In this document: piece by piece, positions 53,596 through 64,000 of the stretch
Position numbering within the stretch: position 1 is the first letter of the stretch
How the letters are laid out: each line of letters starts with the position of its first letter
Assembly: GCF_018446385.1 (NCBI RefSeq)
Contig: NC_055992.1
Span: 98,784,947 to 98,848,946 of the forward strand
Source: Zingiber officinale
Taxonomy: Eukaryota; Streptophyta; Magnoliopsida; Zingiberales; Zingiberaceae
Length of the DNA stretch: 64,000 bases
Direction of reading: 5' to 3'
The notes under the pieces: model-generated
Database searches by the model: none
What the model was told of the DNA's origin: nothing
What the model saw: only the letters and a program-made list of their open reading frames with translations
Position numbers and translations under genes: made by a program

Positions 53596-56040
53596 GTTAT
53601 CTAGTTCTTTCTTTGTGCAATTGCCCACTTCAACAGATCACAAAGACTCGATATGTAAACTCGAGTTGGAGGACAAGGAGAAAAAAAAACAAGAGCGTCT
53701 CAATGGATTATTTGTTGCCTGGTGCAAGGTATACATGCATCCTGGAGTTGTTTTCATAGCCAGTTCCATGATTGAGATTATTCCAAATTCTCTCAATGTG
53801 GTTTAGATCATATGGGTTTAGGCTTAACAAGGGATTTAACCAGGGCGTAGCCAAGATTTAAAATTACCTGAAGTTGATCATCAACGTTGGTGTTCCAACG
53901 ACGATGGTTGCGAATGAGTCGTGACATAGGCAGAGTCAACATCGCTTGTGGCAGGGAGAGCAGTGATGACAAAACTATCAATGGGGATAGCAATGAATGT
54001 GATGCCATGGTAGTCAGGAGGAAGGTATCGACGGTAGGATCACGGCTGCAGCTGCGGCTACGCCAATGTCCCATAGATATAGCGCGCTAATAAGGAGAAT
54101 GTTTGTCATGGTTGTGCTAGTCAAGTCGTGGGTAGATGCATGCGAGGAGGGATAAGGAAGGCGACGACACTGGCTATTTGTGCAGCAGATAGAGCAGTAC
54201 ACATATGGAGGTGAAGTAGTAAATAAGGAAAAATTTAGATTTAATTAATATTTTTGACAATTCAATAGGGAGAAATAAGGATTGAAATGAAATTATTATA
54301 GACCATATGAATAAAATAATATAATGAGGATGAGATTGAAATAAAATTTAACTTGTAAATTTTTAAAATTGGGTGGCTCCGCCTGGATTTAACTCTGGAA
54401 TAAAGTTTGAGTTTGACCTGCTGTAAAATTATTATTATGTTAATTCACAATTTCTCCAATTTCAAGAAGTTTCCAGATTGTAGAATGTTGTGGCTTAGAA
54501 ACTTCCATGGAGATCACATGGTTAAAAATAATTTCTAAGTATCCATCTCATTGTCAACAAAGTGTCGATGTTTTTCAAATATTCAGAGCTGTATATATTC
54601 AAATTCAATTTGTTTTTTTTTTGTGTGTTACGTTGATAATAATTTATTTAATTCCTTTAATTTTTCTGATAGAACTTTCCAGCATATCGTGGCTTATTGC
54701 TGTACTGGCACAGCACACAGTCCTCAACCATGAGCGCAGGTCAACGGCCGGCCACCAAAAAGATTTGTCATGGTTGGAACGAAGACTCGTATCGCCGGAT
54801 TTTGTTGGATTCTTCTAATCAACGCCCAACTCCCCATAAACGTGAGCTAGAGTCGCAATCCAAATCCTCATTCAACAAGAACATTGAATGTGATACGTTG
54901 GATCACGATAAATAAAAAGAAAATGGGGAAAAAGATTTTTAAAAAACGCATCTAATTATCAGAATTATGAAAAGGATATATATATATATATATATATATA
55001 TTTTAAAAAATGCACTATTATATGTTTTATCAGAAATATCTTTATTTAAACACACTAACTGTTACAATATTTTTAAAAAAAAATTAACTCGATTATATAT
55101 ATAATTTAATTCAAATTATTTAAATTTAATTCATATTGCTTCAATATAATCAAAATTATCATAATGTCAATGTAGTATTTATTAAATGCCTGTCACACTA
55201 CTATAATATTCTAGTAATCATTAATTAAATATTATAATATTTTACCAATTGTATTACTATATTAAATAATTGTAATAAAGTAAATAAAAAGTTTTATATA
55301 AAAAAATCTTTTTATTTTTATATAAAAGCGTTTGGTATAAGATTATTTTTGAAATAAAAAATATGGTGGCGATGTTGCTTTATTTTTTTTCAAAAAAAAA
55401 TATTCTGGGGAGCGTTTTGCTAAAGCGCTTGCCTAAATAAAAAAAAAACATTAATTAAAAGAAAGAATAAACTACTCTTTATTTGACCGTCCACGGTGCT
55501 CTTGTTCCTTGTTATTCTCTAGATTTCGAGGAAAAGGTATCTTGACTCTTCACCTATTTTGATTCCTTTTCGATAAGTCAAAAATCACGCCTAGGGTTCC
55601 CTTCTCGACCATTCATTTAAATCAAATTCATTTTTTATTTTTTATTTTTTATTTTTATTTTGGAAGCAAGAATTGAAACGTTGTTTTAATTAATTTATTA
55701 AATCCTTTTATTTATTTATTTACCTATTTGATTCAAAATCCATCAAAGCCACGCCAAAAATCTTTAAAATTATTTCTGTCTCGGCGCAAGTCGCGTCTCA
55801 AGTGGCGCCGCGTAAAGGGGCAGGCAGGCACGCCTCGCGTGACGACGCGGGAGCGGAGTCGTTTACTTGCTCGCGACGTAGGCGGCCAAACCCTCGGCGT
55901 CCATATATGATAATATGAACAATAACTCGCTGTGGGACTCGCACGCGTTTGACTCGTGACGAGACTCGGTGGTGGTGAGCGGGCGATGCGGTCGCTCGAC
56001 TCGCCGACCCACCCACCCCCCAGTTTGAAATTCAGATCTG
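53596..56040. other. eIF3J 3' flank and intergenic DNA
   Basis: The 3' UTR should lie in the first few hundred bases; no sharp polyadenylation signal was chosen. An (AT)13 microsatellite is at 54976-55001. Open frames at 53537-54202 and 54507-54915 show no homology. An A/T-run-rich stretch (55280-55460, 55620-55700) precedes the next gene. Confidence 0.4.
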
Positions 56041-56044
56041 GCCC

Positions 56045-56052
56045 TATAAATA
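56045..56052 (+). promoter_or_regulatory. TATA box of the acidic-protein gene
   Basis: TATAAATA lies 72 bases before the ATG at 56117 in GC-rich DNA. This predicts a 5' UTR of about 40 bases. Confidence 0.75.
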
Positions 56053-56116
56053 CCCCTCCAGAGTCCCAAACCGAACACACACAAAATTTCAGTCGCGTCT
56101 TTTGCTTCAGTAATCG

Positions 56117-56614
56117 ATGGATCTCATCAAGCGGAAACGAGAGGAGGAGGAGGTCAATTCGCCGGCGGCCAAGCGCTTCCACGCCGCCGACGCTATCCTT
56201 GGCATCCTCGACGACGACAGCGGAGCGGATGCTGGAGGGCGCTGCGAAGATCTCGCCACCGTGATGAGGAGCCTCGAGAGGGAGATTGCACTCGCGGCCT
56301 CCGCTTCTTCGCCACCGCCGTTGCCGCCCCCGCCTACGGCGGCGGCGGCGGATCTGTGGTATCTACTTGAGGCCTCCGACGACGAGCTCGGGATTCCTCC
56401 GGCGGCTTCCGAGGAGCGACCGCTGGGGGAAGAGGCGGAGGCCGCCGCCGCGGTGGCGGCGATGTGGTTCGGCGACGACGAGATGGGCGGATTTGGGTAC
56501 GGTTACGACGACGTGTTAGGATTCGACTCCGTCCGTTACGAGGACGGGGAGGGAGTGGATTATGATCACTTTGCGCCGTTTGATTACGGGCGAGATGACG
56601 TCTGGGCCGTCTGA
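56117..56614 (+). CDS. Small acidic plant protein, function unknown
   Basis: The frame is intronless: 165 residues from MDLIKRKREEEEV to DDVWAV. It opens with a basic KRKR and AAKRF stretch that could be a nuclear signal. A DAILGILDDD motif and a DLATVMRSLEREI helix follow. After a Pro/Ala-rich linker comes DLWYLLEASDDELGIPP, then an acidic, Gly/Tyr-rich C-terminus. Motifs of the form LLEASDDELG(L/I)PP occur in an uncharacterised plant protein family that I remember only loosely, so no name is given. GC-rich codon use and a clear TATA box support a real gene. Short acidic and hydrophobic motifs suggest a transcriptional or signalling adaptor; this is inference. Confidence 0.8.
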   Translation: MDLIKRKREEEEVNSPAAKRFHAADAILGILDDDSGADAGGRCEDLATVMRSLEREIALAASASSPPPLPPPPTAAAADLWYLLEASDDELGIPPAASEERPLGEEAEAAAAVAAMWFGDDEMGGFGYGYDDVLGFDSVRYEDGEGVDYDHFAPFDYGRDDVWAV

Positions 56615-58036
56615 TATTTTTTTATTTTTTTATCTTTTGTATATTCTGGAAACTCTGGCGATAGAAACGGTTCGATATGATGAAAGCGTTACGAAAAGAT
56701 GTGTTACATAATATCCTATCTCCGTTATCTTTTCCATAAACTTTCAAGTATAGGCTGTTATTTTCTTTGTTAATTAAGAAAATTATTTCCTTAATTATTC
56801 GTTAATACGGATCAAAATTAGCAGTTTCGAGAAGAGTCCACGCAACTTTTTTTAATTAGCTCCAGAAATAAAAAAAGATAGTACGAAGTTTTCCTTTTTT
56901 ACAAGAGACTATTTACAACAATTTTATCAAAGCTTCCCTTTTAGCTCGAGATGTTAATTAATTCGATTCAAGTTTTAGTTAATTCGATTCAATTTTAATT
57001 TTAAAATTCACAATTTAGTTAAATTGAATAAGTTAAATAAAGATATTAATTTGATTATTTTTATATAAAAATATTATTAATTAAATAAAATCTAAATTTA
57101 ATTAATTTTTGAAATTTTGATTAATTTGGTTAATTTATCGAAAACTGAATTAGTCAAAATTTAATTGGTTCGAATTTTTTCAATTTTTGTATGAAAGTTT
57201 AGTGGGTTGAAAAAATTTTAATTTGTTAGGTTGGATTTTAACCGAATGCTTAATGATCACTAATGCTCAATGATCACTAAGATAAATCTTTAAGTCATCT
57301 ATTAAGAAAAATAAATTCATCTATTATTTTATTGTAAGTTAAAATTTAATCCTTAAATATCTAAAAATAATAGCAAGATATTTTATCACTGTACCACTGG
57401 CTCAGGAATACACAAAAACCCTAGGCGAAGCACCTAAATTGATTTTTCATTACACCAACAATATTAAAGTAGACGCTTTCAGGGCTCAACAGAGATGGTA
57501 AATGGACAACAAATTTATTCAATAAATAAAAGATCAAACCCCAAGACTATCCTGACGTAAATCCCTAGTCCTTGCATAATTCACCCTCTATCTTACATTC
57601 CCGTCATGGTGATTTACATCGGTATGAAACCAAATCGTCTTTTTGCCCAACAATATCAAATTAGACAATGACAACAATGGAGCACTCCAACACTTATTAT
57701 TTGTCCTAAGCTTGCCACGAGAGAAGAATGATCCAAAGGAAGACGAGGAAGAACCACAGCCGTAGATTCGTGATCTCGTCCCGTCACACCTCTTCCCTTT
57801 CTTCTCTTTATCCACTATTATTTATAAATACGTTCGTAACATCTCCGTCAATCCGTCTCATACTCAACACACAGAAAAAATAAAATACCGATGAATCAAC
57901 AAATAAGTGGTAGATGGAATATTTTTTACACAGAGGATAGAAATTTACACCCTGTTAGACCTATAATTTGATCAATCAGGCACTTACCAACCAACTGAGC
58001 AAGCCCAGGGGGCACTACTGCTCATATTCCCACTTC
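56615..58036. other. Intergenic DNA
   Basis: AT-rich DNA with tracts of TTAATTCGATTCAA-type text at 56950-57240. A minus-strand frame at 57588-57815 has a Ser-rich stretch but no recognised homology and is not called. Confidence 0.4.
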
Positions 58037-58042
58037 TATAAA
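58037..58042 (+). promoter_or_regulatory. TATA box of the CRF-like gene
   Basis: TATAAA in CCACTTCTATAAACC is followed by a CT-rich leader (CCTCTCTCTCC). The coding ATG is 400 bases downstream. Confidence 0.6.
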
Positions 58043-58111
58043 CCAACGCTACTTCCTCTCTCTCCTTTTTCGCACTCCCCTACCAACAGATCGCCGGAGG
58101 CCTCCCGATTT

Positions 58112-58357
58112 ATGTCTGCAGCTGTTGCTTTTGCGTCATCGCACCGTCGGATTCATCTGTCCTCTCGGTCGGCCCCCGGATTCATGGTATCGAGCGCAGA
58201 TTCGATGCGGTTAGTTTTTTTTGTATTTTCCTTGCATCGTCTGTTGATTGATTGGGGGTTGGATTTGGGTTTCAGATCTGGTCTTGGATCGAAGTCTTTC
58301 GGGTTTCTTCGGTGTTTCTTCTTCTTGCTCTTGTTTCGAGGAGGAACTCTACCTTGA
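58112..58357 (+). CDS. Upstream ORF in the CRF-like leader
   Basis: An ATG at 58112 opens 81 codons (MSAAVAFASSHRRIHLSS...) and ends 84 bases before the CRF ATG, in another frame. A GTTAGT donor-like site at 58210 and TTTCAG acceptors at 58275 and 58459 suggest that part of it may instead be a spliced leader. Translation is unproven. Confidence 0.3.
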   Translation: MSAAVAFASSHRRIHLSSRSAPGFMVSSADSMRLVFFVFSLHRLLIDWGLDLGFRSGLGSKSFGFLRCFFFLLLFRGGTLP

Positions 58358-58441
58358 CGGTTGCCGTGCTGCCCTTTTTTGGTAATTTTGGGGGGATTTT
58401 TGCGGTTTGCTTCCGAGATTTGTGTTGGAGTTGGGGTGGGG

Positions 58442-59242
58442 ATGGTGGGGGCTCGGTTTCAGCAGCTTTGGAGCCGGTACAGGATGCGAAGGAGGAAGAA
58501 GATGAAGCTATTAGACAGACCGTTGATCGTGGCGGCGAAGAAGAAGATTGGACGGAAGTTGGATGATTTGGCGGAGGTCAGATCGAGCCCAGTGAAGAAG
58601 ATCCGGGTTTTATTCGTGGATCCTGACGCCACGGACAGCGACGACGAGGGTTCTGATTTGACGAGGAAGAACAAGCAGGTGGCCCGCGAGATCGCTGTGC
58701 AACCAATCGCTAAACCCCTGAAAACCCTAGCGGATCAGGAGGGGGAGGGGGAGAAGCAAGCGGCGGCGGTGGCTTCGCCCGCCGCTCCTTCCTGCAAGCA
58801 CAAGGGAGTCCGCCAGCGGCGGTGGGGGAAGTGGGCGGCGGAGATCCGCGACCCGATCCGCCGCGCGCGCCTCTGGCTCGGCACCTTCTCCACCTCGGAG
58901 GAGGCCACCGCCGCTTACCGAGCCGCTGCGGCCCGTCTCGAGGAGGAGAAGCGTTGCCTCCGGCCGTCCAAGCCCGGTGCCGCCGTTGCGGAGGACTCCG
59001 CGTCCTCATGCCTCTGCGTCCTATCCCCTTCCTCAGTCCTACCGCCGGCCACGAAGTGGTGGACGCCGAAGGCCGACGAGGAGAAGTCCATCGCAGAACT
59101 CTTCGCCGGGGAGGACCTCATCGGGCTCGACGGCGAGGCACCGTTCCTGCTCGGCGAGCTCGGCGACGACTTCATCGGCTTCGATGGGCTACCGCTTCGG
59201 GAGCTGCCACTGGACGGCGAAGATCTACTCCTCGATGTTTAG
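58442..59242 (+). CDS. AP2/ERF transcription factor, cytokinin response factor (group VI) type
   Basis: The first ATG in frame is 58442; MRRRKKMK at 58484 is an alternative. Counting from 58484, the CRF motif [19 protein letters not shown] covers residues 38-56 and one AP2/ERF domain residues 105-155. The AP2 domain has [28 protein letters not shown] and AYRAAAARL. Cytokinin response factors bind GCC-box-like DNA and act downstream of two-component signalling. The C-terminus is acidic and hydrophobic ([15 protein letters not shown]), a likely activation tail. The domain is atypical: the usual YRG start reads HKG, and the Asp in AYDxAA is Arg. It is intronless in the coding part with GC-rich third positions. 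The family call is firm; the exact orthologue is not. Confidence 0.88.
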   Translation: MVGARFQQLWSRYRMRRRKKMKLLDRPLIVAAKKKIGRKLDDLAEVRSSPVKKIRVLFVDPDATDSDDEGSDLTRKNKQVAREIAVQPIAKPLKTLADQEGEGEKQAAAVASPAAPSCKHKGVRQRRWGKWAAEIRDPIRRARLWLGTFSTSEEATAAYRAAAARLEEEKRCLRPSKPGAAVAEDSASSCLCVLSPSSVLPPATKWWTPKADEEKSIAELFAGEDLIGLDGEAPFLLGELGDDFIGFDGLPLRELPLDGEDLLLDV

Positions 59243-60411
59243 TCACCGTCCATTCAAAATGACACACACTCAACAACCCCTTAGAAGGTTTAATTAATAA
59301 TGCTAATTGAGAAATTATGGTGCGTTTATGAGGGTTTAATAATGTTAACAATGGATTATGCAGTAGATTTATAGTTATATGGTCTGTTATATTCTATATT
59401 ATTCTTTAATTAGTATTAAAATAGGGAGAGAGTGAGAGGGATCTCAAAAAGTAAGCTGTATTATGTGACAGATGCATGCACTTAATTAAAATAAGTCCTA
59501 GTCATCGCCTTGTGGAATATGTTAACATTCGGTTACGTGGAGTCGTGGAGCACTAGTGTTTTGGGGCCACCACTGAAACTAGTTGGCTGGGCCGTGTTGA
59601 GTGATTAAGCTTAATTACTTGTGTTATTTTTTAATTAGTTAGTTACTTGGGTCGGTTAATTATTTTTTTTATAATGTTGTGATCGACTCAAAAAAGTCAT
59701 GCATGAGTAGTGGATTGATCAATAAAAATTATGAAAGTGAGATATTGGCTATACATAATAATTGTGGAGAATATTAACAAATTTAAAACTATTTGATGCT
59801 GACTTGGGATGTAAATGGAAAGAGAATTTAGATTAACTGTAATCACTTATTATTCTTCTTTTTTAAATTCAGTTTTAAAAGTAATGTTTCATTGAGGTGT
59901 GCTATATAAATCTTACTCATAGTGCCCTGAGTGATATCATATCGGTGGTTGTTCCTGCTTGGGATGATGAATGAGTTATCGGATAGTTGTCTTCGATGTT
60001 GATGAAGTCGTTGAATATCAAAGGAGAGTCGGATCGTCAATAATGCCTGCAAAGCTCGAGAGAACGAGAGAGTTAGAATGGATGTCATGCAAAGGGGGCC
60101 TGGATCAATCACTGTCTAAGTCAGGTCTTTGGCAGGTGAGGTGGAGAAGAAGAATCGTAAACAAGAAATGATACTTTTGCTCCCAAGAGTCGACTTCTTT
60201 TATATCACTGTTGCAGAATAAAGGCAAAGTATTTCTCTTCTCTAGGTATTGATTGTCGAGACTTCATACTCCAATAGGAAAAATATTACATTATCGTATT
60301 TGATCGTGTCACTCACATTCTCTATTGTAGAGGACCATGCTATGTCATGTTATCACATGCCATGCGCACCATGTTGTTCCATGTACTATACCCGTCCATG
60401 TGATGCCCCAC
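59243..60411. other. Intergenic DNA
   Basis: CRF-like 3' flank, then AT-rich DNA to about 59900. From about 59960 the composition becomes mixed and resembles old repeat DNA. The short open frames have no homology. Confidence 0.4.
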
Positions 60412-60498
60412 GTGCTATGTCCGCTCGCATGGTGTCCAACGTGCTATGTCCGCTCGCATGGTGTCCAACGTGCTATGTCCGCTCGCGTGGTGTTCCAT
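60412..60498. repeat. Minisatellite, three 29-bp units
   Basis: GTGCTATGTCCGCTCGCATG plus GTGTCCAAC repeats at 60412, 60441 and 60470; the third has CGTGG and TTCC changes. Decayed units lie upstream (60340-60411, CATGTGATGCC). Confidence 0.85.
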
Positions 60499-60529
60499 GT
60501 GTTATTCAATAGGCTAGGTTGGTTGGGCT

Positions 60530-60960
60530 GGAGGATTCAGCTTGTTGAGTCGAGGGGTGTCGGGTCGGTGGAGCCAAGATGGTTGAGCAAGAGGTGTCAG
60601 ATTGGTGGGGTTGAGTTGGGTGAGCTGGGGCATCTAGTCATGAGGACTGAGCCGGGTGCGCAGGAGGTGTCAGATCATTGGGGTCGAGCCGAGTGAGCTA
60701 GGGAGTCCAACCGGCGGGATCGAGATAGTTGAGCAAGAGGTATCAGATCAGCAGAGCCGAGTCAAGTGTGCAAGAGGTGTTAAATTGACAGGGCCGAGAT
60801 GGTTGAACTGAGTGATTGAGTTGAAGGAACTGACATTCGTTGGGAACACTCCTCGGGAGGGTTGACCTTTGTCGGGAAGACTCTTGGAGGAGTTGGCCTT
60901 TGTTGGGAAGACTCCTTAAGAGAGGTCAACAACTTGGTCGGTTGAGTTGGCTCGGTAGTC
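60530..60960. repeat. Decayed G-rich repeat
   Basis: GAGCAAGAGGTGTCAGAT and close variants recur at intervals of about 60-70 bases. The last units (60830-60920) carry GTTGACCTTTGT and AAGACTCCTT. No coding capacity. Confidence 0.6.
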
Positions 60961-61239
60961 GACACGTCCTTTGGAATCTATATTGACCAAGTTAAGGATC
61001 TGCCACGTGAACCCTTATTTACCTCAGCATCACAAGCATCTCCTCAAGCCTAGTCGAAGAAGGCGGGAATCCGACTGACTAGACTATTAGTGTTGAAGAT
61101 CGGGGAAGTCTTCCACTATTAATGAAAGTATGACTTTGTTAGAAATGAAATGGACATATTAGACCTGAGCATGGTGACTCTGCTTGGGACAGAGGAGATG
61201 AAATGCCAATGACCATCTGAATAGGGGGAACAAATGTTT
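60961..61239. other. Linking DNA between repeats
   Basis: It includes GCATCTCCTCAAGCCTAGTC-like text, which also occurs at the inner edge of the Gypsy-2 3' LTR (29817-29840). A retroelement origin is therefore likely. Confidence 0.4.
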
Positions 61240-62470
61240 GATCCTCAATTATGTCCGAGTCGGAAGAGAATAGTAGACTCAATCTTACAATCCTGAATAC
61301 CCATAGAGTCAGAGAGAGAATAGCTCGATTTGCGAATATGTCCGAATTGGGAGAGATTGGATCTTGAAAAGGACAATTGCTGATGGATGTTGTTGAACCG
61401 AGACCAATGGATATAATATGAGCTCGATCCACAACTATGTCCTAGTTGGAAAAAATTAAACCCTAAAAAGAGTAATTGCTAATGGGTGTAGGTCGTTCGG
61501 GACGAGGGGATATATGAGTTCAATTCAAGAATATGTCCAAGTCGGGAGAGATTGAACCATAAAAAGGATAATTGCTGATAGGTGTCACTGGTCCAAGATC
61601 AGGGGATATATGAGCTTAATCTACGACTATATCCGAGTCGGGTTAGATAGAATTTAAAAAAGACAATTGCTAATGTGTACCACTGCTTTGTGACCAGAGG
61701 ATATATGAGCTCGATCCATAACTATGGACGAGTCGGTAAGAATTGGATCCTGAAAAGGATAATTGCTGATGGGCGTCGCTAGTTCGAAACTAAAGGGATA
61801 TATGAGCTCAATCTGCGACTATGTCCGATTCGGGAGAGATTGGATCCTGAAAATGATAATTGCTGATGAACACCCCTGATCCAAGATCATGGGAATATAT
61901 GAGTTCGATCCACGACTATGTCCGAGTCGAGAAAGATTAGATCATGAAAAAGACAATTGTTGGTGGACGCCACTGGTTTGAGGCCAAGGGATATATGAGC
62001 TCGATTCACGACTATGTTTTACTTGGGAGAGATTGAACCCTAAAAAGGATAATTGCTGATGGGCGTCGTTGGTCCAAGACCAGAGGATATATTAACTCGA
62101 TCCATGATTATGCCCGAGTTAAGAGAGTTTGGATTCTCAAAAGGGTAATTATTGATAAATACCGTTAGTCCGAGACCAGGGGATATATGAGCTTAATCTG
62201 CGACTATGTCCGAGTCAGGAGAGATTGGACCTTGAAAAAGACAATTGCTAATGGACATCGCTGGTCCGAGACCAGGGGATATATAAGCTCGAACCACGAC
62301 TATATCCGAATCGGGAGAGATTGGATCTTAAAAAAGATAATCACTAATGGACACAACGGGTTCAAGATCAGGGGTTATATATGCTCGATTCGTGACTATG
62401 TTTGAATTGAGAGAGATTAAACCCTAAAAAGGGTAATTGTTGATGGACGTCATGGGTCTAAGACTCGACG
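61240..62470. repeat. Tandem array, about 12 units of about 97 bp
   Basis: Each unit has GGATATATGAGCTCGATCCA, CGACTATGTCCGAGTCGGGA, GAGATTGGATCCTGAAAAGG, ATAATTGCTGATGGGCGTC and GGTCCGAGACCA, with 10-25 per cent divergence. Unit starts fall about every 96-97 bases from about 61409 to 62374. Confidence 0.88.
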
Positions 62471-62599
62471 GATGTAATTCCATGGTGACACGAGAGTTGG
62501 AGAGAGATAATCTTTTTGTTTGATAAAAAAGAGAGATATTCTGAGTTGGAATTATAAAATTCAAGTTTTGATTTATCTATCGAGATGACTTAAGCTAAT

Positions 62600-63060
62600 A
62601 ATCAAAGTTGCCAAGTAGGGAAGGATGAGCTGCTTGGGATGATTGAGACGCTTGGAAGATTGGGTTGCCTTGTTTGACTGAGTTGCCTAGATGAGCTACT
62701 AAGTATGGCTAAGCCGAGCTGTCTTATATGGTTGAGTCGAGCTGCCTTGTATGGCCGACTCGAGCTGCAGACATATGCTGCCAAGTATAGCCGAGCTGAG
62801 CTGTCTTGTATGACCAAGTCGAGCTGCTTAGATGAGCTGTTAAGTATGGTTGAGCCAAATTGACTTGGTTGAGTCAAGCTTCCTTGATGAGCTACCAAGT
62901 ATGGCCGAAACTCCCTAGATGAGCTTCCAAGTATTGTCGAGCCAAACTACCTTGTACGACCGAACTAACTTGGCAGGATCAAGCTGTCTAGATGAGCTAC
63001 CAAATATCGCCAAGCCAAGCTATCTTATATGACCGAAATGAGTTGGCCGAGTCGAGCTGT
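62600..63060. repeat. Decayed tandem repeat, unit about 65-70 bp
   Basis: GATGAGCTACCAAGTATGGC, CGAGCTGAGCTGTCTTGTAT and GACCAAGTCGAGCTGC variants alternate across the stretch. Units are strongly diverged. Confidence 0.65.
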
Positions 63061-63433
63061 GTCACGCCCCAGAGGAGTTCCTACCCGACAAACGAACAGC
63101 ATCTCCACAGTAACTGTGACAATATGAAGCATATATACATTGCCACAAGGTTACTCACAAGCAATAATCAACAACCCACACCGCTGGAACATACACAATC
63201 ACGTAGTTATATACACATCCCACTCGGTTGGAACAAAATGATCCCAACAACGCAGTTGTATAATAAGTAGCCTATACGGTTGTATTAAAAACACAGTGGA
63301 AAAATGAAAGTAAAGCTCATACAAATCAAAAAGATACAATGCGTGCCGACACGACTTAAACACAACAAATACTAAAAATGGTAAAAAAGCCACATGACTA
63401 AACACCACTACAATGCCAATATCATAAGGAAAA
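63061..63433. mobile_element. Retroelement fragment
   Basis: TCACGCCCCAGAGGAGTTCC opens a stretch of different composition with no pair in the window. TGT-CACGCCCC starts are common in plant Gypsy LTRs, but assignment is weak. No frame is convincing. Confidence 0.3.
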
Positions 63434-64000
63434 TGTTGGACCGCGTTGCCCGGCTAGAAGGGGGGTTGAATAGCCCTGTAAAAGTAAAAGAAAACTACCC
63501 TTCTAGAACTCTCAGAATAACACTTGCATAAAGTAAATAAAAGTAATAAACTAAAAGAGGAGGCAAAGGGAATACTTGGTTACAATCGGGGAGGTTGTTA
63601 ATCCAAGAAATGTGTCGCACTAGTATCTCCTTCAGGCGGAGAAGTCTCTTACAACAATAACGCACAGAAAAATAGAAGCTAAACTATAAAGAAAGCGTAC
63701 AAGTGTTGGAAATGCTAATTGCTTGAGTTATTGAGCTTCTTGGATCAATGCTATATTTATAGTCTTGGTCGGGACGTCTGGAATGGTTCCAGGTGTCTGG
63801 GAGGAGATAAAACTTTATCCCTTCTCGCATAGATCGTGTTTGACCGCGATCTGGATAATATCCAGGTCCGGGCGCCCGGACCAAGAAAGTCAACAAAGTT
63901 GACTTTTTTCGTTCGGGCCCTCTGCTCCGGTTCAGTTCGTCTCGGTCCGGGTCTTTCGCTCTGGCTCCACTTGCTTGGGTGATCTCGGTCATCCAGAATA
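63434..64000 (+). mobile_element. Start of an LTR running out of the window
   Basis: TGTTGGACCGCGTTGCCCGG followed by AGAAGGGGGGTTGAATAGCC has the form of a long plant Copia LTR start. A GGTCCGGGCGCCCGGACC-type palindrome lies at 63870-63882. The partner LTR must lie beyond 64000, so this is unconfirmed. Confidence 0.45.

Noticed and set aside
55733..56182. Minus-strand frame of 149 codons upstream of the acidic-protein gene
   Set aside because: It overlaps the promoter, TATA box and start of the plus-strand gene, shows no known motif, and is a GC-rich chance frame.
57588..57815. Minus-strand frame with Ser-rich stretch
   Set aside because: There is no homology, promoter or splice support. 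It may be an old repeat fragment.
1..64000. tRNA or rRNA genes
   Set aside because: No cloverleaf with a convincing B-box-like GGTTCGANTCC and matching stems was noticed. The TGGTATCAGAGC sites are retroelement primer-binding sites, not tRNA genes.

Overview
The window is nuclear DNA of a flowering plant. It has spliced genes with GT/AG introns, two GC-rich intronless regulatory genes typical of monocots, and a very heavy load of LTR retrotransposons. The style of the repeats suggests a large-genome monocot, possibly of the ginger order; that placement is inference. Host coding sequence is about 2.3 kb of 64 kb. It consists of a first exon of a 2-oxoglutarate/Fe(II) oxygenase (1361-1669, minus), an eIF3 subunit J gene in six exons (26567-53595, plus), a small acidic protein of unknown function (56117-56614, plus) and an AP2/ERF cytokinin-response-factor-like gene (58442-59242, plus).

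Layout. 1-2475: oxygenase exon 1, part of its first intron and its upstream region. 2476-24592: an old inverted-repeat (foldback-like) element carrying a 540-bp hAT-type MITE and an old LTR fragment, and split by Copia-1 (5256-23945). Copia-1 is itself split in its 3' LTR by Gypsy-1 (12487-23341). 24593-26040: AT-rich DNA with one MITE. 26040-53595: the eIF3J gene. Its intron 1 holds a Harbinger-type MITE and Gypsy-2 (28993-39147, minus). Its intron 2 holds Copia-2 (41067-52692), whose integrase is split by a non-autonomous LTR element, LARD-1 (43046-49834). 53596-60400: intergenic DNA around the two GC-rich genes. 60412-63060: four tandem-repeat families. 63060-64000: retroelement fragments, including an LTR start at 63434 that runs off the window. 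Target-site duplications were read directly for five insertions: hAT ATTAATTT, Gypsy-1 C(T/C)TAG, Gypsy-2 GGTGA, Copia-2 GCATT and LARD-1 CTTTA. A TAA duplication was read for the Harbinger MITE.

Gypsy-1 and Gypsy-2 are related elements with a Tat-like layout. Each has gag-pro-RT-RNaseH, a second RNase H and an integrase on one strand. On the opposite strand each has a separate spliced gene with its own TATA box, encoding a PF04195-like N-terminus and a coiled-coil C-terminus. The two genes face each other across a 62-bp tandem repeat that has about 14 units in Gypsy-1 and two in Gypsy-2. Both copies are dead: Gypsy-1 mainly by small indels, Gypsy-2 mainly by point stops that look like C-to-T decay.

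The strongest items to follow up are the antisense retrotransposon gene with its own conserved promoter, an array of hairpins with covarying stems in the LARD-1 LTR, and an in-frame TAG at codon 24 of an otherwise intact eIF3J gene.
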